Shown piece after piece: positions 19,007 through 21,376 of a DNA stretch of 21,376 nt; within the stretch, counting starts at the first letter, position 1; the number at the start of each line of letters is the position of its first letter. The position numbers were made by a program, and so were the translations under genes. Under the pieces are notes generated by a model. That model made no database searches. It was not told the DNA's origin and saw only the letters and a list, made by a program, of their open reading frames with translations. The DNA comes from Welwitschia mirabilis (lineage: Eukaryota > Gnetophyta > Gnetopsida > Welwitschiales), in assembly GCA_051453625.1 (NCBI GenBank), contig JBOZIK010000001.1, positions 160,350,190 to 160,371,565 on the forward strand. Reading direction: 5' to 3'.

Positions 19007-19844
19007 AGGTCACAAGGAGCTAGAAGAATTGTCATTAACCAGATAAGTACATTGAACCCTCTATTAAGGTTATTTATTTGAATTAGTATTGTATTTTTTA
19101 GCTTAGGTTAAAGTACATTTATTTTTGAAAACTTTATTTTCCACAATCTTTCTTAGGGATCCTATTATTTTCTCTATTGTCCTGATGACATAGGGCATGA
19201 TAGTTTAAGATTTTAAAATTAGTTTCCATTTTTCGTAATTTTCTCTATTTTTCCTTATAATAAACTATCATTTTATATATCATCCCCATGACTAGAAGGA
19301 CAATAGACCTATAATTTTTTCATGTTTTTAATATTTTATTTTTCATAAAATAAATATACATTCATCCTTTAGGTCATTTCCATGATAGTTGGGATGATAG
19401 TTTTGTAGTTCTGAATTTTTTATACTGTGACCATTATCCTTCCTGTGATCTCCATAATAAGGTGAATGATGATCTGTTATTTTTTATTTTGACTTTTTGT
19501 CAGTTGTTTGAGNNNNNNNNNNAGCATGCAAGGATATGGTAAATTCTAGTAAGAAGACAAAATATTAGAAAGAACAAAACCTGATTAAAGAAAACATTAG
19601 AGAAGGATTATTCAACTTTGAGCTAAATCTAGATATGCATACCCTAGGTACAAAAATTTCTAGAATTGAAGAAGAATATTTTTCTACTTTTATTATTTTA
19701 GAATTATATTTTGCAAAATAAAATTATAGTATAAAAGTAGATCATCTTGTTTCTTTGAATATCTCAAACATATCGAAAGCATCATAAAAAGAAAAGCAAG
19801 TTGCTTCATCTAATAACCCAATCATAATAGAAACTATTTCATCA
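19007..19844 (+). other. Untranslated leader of the Athila/Tat-like element
   Basis: Between the PBS and gag there is no convincing reading frame. Worn dyads of the LTR type continue here: GTCCTGATGACATAGGGCATGA (about 19179-19200, read in part), ATCATCCCCATGACTAGAAG (19280 on), GGTCATTTCCATGATAG...GGGATGATAG (19373 on) and one near 19440. Long leaders are normal in this group. The 10-N gap at 19513-19522 lies within. Confidence 0.6.
19513..19522. other. Assembly gap of 10 N
   Basis: Ten unresolved bases in the leader. Confidence 0.95.
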
Positions 19845-20732
19845 AATGCAAATATTACTCTTAGGGATTTAATTACTAATAGAAAACATTAAATTAAAAA
19901 TCCTTTTGATTTACCTTCTAGAAATGATGTAGAATTAAGAAATTTTAGTGATTATCCAACTTTGTTAGGGGAACCAGAGAAAGATCCTTTTCAACATTTA
20001 GCTGACATTGAACAACTTGTGCTTATCTTAGGAAATGAAAAAAAAAACATCTTAGTGACTGAACTTACATGATTATTTTTCCCATCATACTTAGAGGGAG
20101 AGAAAAAGTTTGACTCAAAACCATCCCATATAAAATCCTTAAATCTTGGAGTCAACTACAAGAAGTATTCGTTAAAAGGTTTTTTAGTGAGAGTTCTATG
20201 AGGAAGAGAAAAAGAGAAGTAATCAACATTCAACAAAAAACACATGAGGCTTATGCAATAGCTTATAAACATTTTATAATAACTAGTCATTCCAACCCTA
20301 TTAATGAATTCCATAAATAAGAGCTAATATATTGTTTTTATAGTGGATTAAATGCTTCAGTAAAACAACTTGTAGATTTTTCTTGTGGAGGTAATTTGTT
20401 GAACTTAGGCCTAGATTATGCATGGAGTGTGCATGAAAATTTGATAGAAATAAGTCAAACTTGATCTAAATCCACTAAATAAAATTGCACTGTAGGATAA
20501 ATTCTAAAAGATTTAAAAGAAGTGAAGCATAACAAGAAAGAAGAAAGGGAGGATTCAACCAACCTAATAAAAGATTTTACCAATACTTTGGAGAAGTATA
20601 CCCAAATGATAGTTGATGCAAAAGTAATAAAAAATAAAATCTCAATTTCAAATTATGAAATTTGTGAAGATGACTCTCATCCAACAAAAGAATGCACTTT
20701 GTTACCAACTTGTAAAGAAAAGATGTTTGAGG
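19845..20732 (+). pseudogene. Ty3/gypsy gag relic, Athila/Tat type
   Basis: NANITLRDL (19845 on) resembles the group's Gag start NxTLRELxxP. LLGEPEKDPFQHLADIEQL (about 19963) matches the capsid start FxGxxxEDPxxHLxxF. A W-to-stop site (TGA) lies in the AxxWLxxLP-like stretch near 20110. WSQLQEVFVKRFF (about 20150) matches WxxLxxxFLxKFF, and INIQQKTHEAYAIAYKHF (about 20225) matches IxxFxQxxxESLYEAWERF. FYSGLNASVKQLVDFSCGG (about 20336-20395) is nearly the family's FYxGLxxxxRxxxDxxxGG. A knuckle at 20654-20695 keeps C-x4-H-x4-C, but its first Cys is Tyr (TAT). Several stops and at least two frameshifts are present. The last open part begins at ATG 20522 and runs into the N gap. Confidence 0.85.
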
Positions 20733-21136
20733 NNNNNNNNNNNNNNNNNNNNNNNNNNNNNNNNNNNNNNNNNNNNNNNNNNNNNNNNNNNNNNNNNNNN
20801 NNNNNNNNNNNNNNNNNNNNNNNNNNNNNNNNNNNNNNNNNNNNNNNNNNNNNNNNNNNNNNNNNNNNNNNNNNNNNNNNNNNNNNNNNNNNNNNNNNNN
20901 NNNNNNNNNNNNNNNNNNNNNNNNNNNNNNNNNNNNNNNNNNNNNNNNNNNNNNNNNNNNNNNNNNNNNNNNNNNNNNNNNNNNNNNNNNNNNNNNNNNN
21001 NNNNNNNNNNNNNNNNNNNNNNNNNNNNNNNNNNNNNNNNNNNNNNNNNNNNNNNNNNNNNNNNNNNNNNNNNNNNNNNNNNNNNNNNNNNNNNNNNNNN
21101 NNNNNNNNNNNNNNNNNNNNNNNNNNNNNNNNNNNN
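20733..21136. other. Assembly gap of 404 N within gag
   Basis: This covers the region after the zinc knuckle. Open frames spanning it are artefacts. Confidence 0.95.
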
Positions 21137-21376
21137 GTATGTGCCTTCAACTAAAGAGCACCTAACTTTAAAAACCAACCACAATTCTGACAAAGATTAG
21201 GTGGGTAATCTCAATGGAAACCATTTGAAAATAGATTTAAAATTTTCAAGTTTCAACTAAATTTTCAACAAAATCTAAATAAACCCCTTGAAGAATCCAT
21301 AGAAGAGATGATAAAAGTGTAGAATAAATCTAATAGTAACATTGAAAACCTAGTATATGTGCTTCAGTAAAGAATG
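21137..21376 (+). pseudogene. Continuation of Athila/Tat-type gag-pol, C-terminal Gag region
   Basis: In one frame, with stops, the remnant reads RAPNFKNQPQF-stop-QRLGG, resembling the HPNFSWxN-Q-rich stretch after the Athila knuckle. LNKPLEESIEEMIKV and NSNIENLVYVLQ follow, resembling the SLEExLxxFIxxTxxxxxxxExxxxQL helix that precedes protease in this group. It runs off the right edge, so protease and the rest of pol should lie beyond 21376. Confidence 0.65.

Overview
The window looks like intergenic heterochromatin from a plant nuclear genome. It is very AT-rich, CG dinucleotides are conspicuously rare, and no intact gene is visible on either strand. Every coding-like stretch I could place is a decayed LTR-retrotransposon domain, broken by stops and frameshifts. 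The plant assignment rests on three things: a Ty3/gypsy gag of the Athila/Tat kind, behind a primer-binding site resembling the 3' end of tRNA-Asp; a chromovirus-like Ty3/gypsy pol; and a Ty1/copia element of plant type. The species cannot be told from the sequence. Five N runs interrupt it (414-1213, 6748-6847, 13347-13933, 19513-19522, 20733-21136).

Layout. 1-4869: non-coding, with a decayed 26-bp minisatellite (213-367), a decayed 25-bp repeat (about 2406-2510) and a probable tRNA-derived SINE relic (about 3125-3240). 4870-9612 (+): Ty1/copia remains. A first gag copy (A, 4870-6747) is split by a 1.2-kb solo LTR at 5021-6244. After a 100-N gap, a second, uninterrupted gag copy (B, from 6848) leads into protease, integrase and the start of reverse transcriptase, which ends near 9612. 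9698-9795: short 32-bp repeat. About 9800-16050 (-): a Ty3/gypsy chromovirus-like element read right to left, with a gag-like region, protease end, RT, RNase H, integrase and a polypurine tract at 11264-11286; its 3' LTR would lie below 11261. 16053-16114: CT microsatellite. 16601-17670: two adjoining, related tandem arrays (28-bp units, then 64-bp units built of 24+21+19-bp subunits). 17671-21376 (+): 5' part of an Athila/Tat-type element (LTR, PBS, leader, gag) running off the right edge.

The most informative points are structural. Copy B is an in-window empty site that fixes both ends of the solo LTR. The two LTRs belong to one family and carry a recurrent GTCGTCC...GGACGAC dyad. The 64-bp array stops at a subunit boundary exactly where the second LTR begins. 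The 587-N gap sits where the RT-RNase H junction should need only a few codons. No new functional system was found: this is a layered graveyard of retroelements, with inactivating changes dominated by G-to-A and C-to-T transitions.
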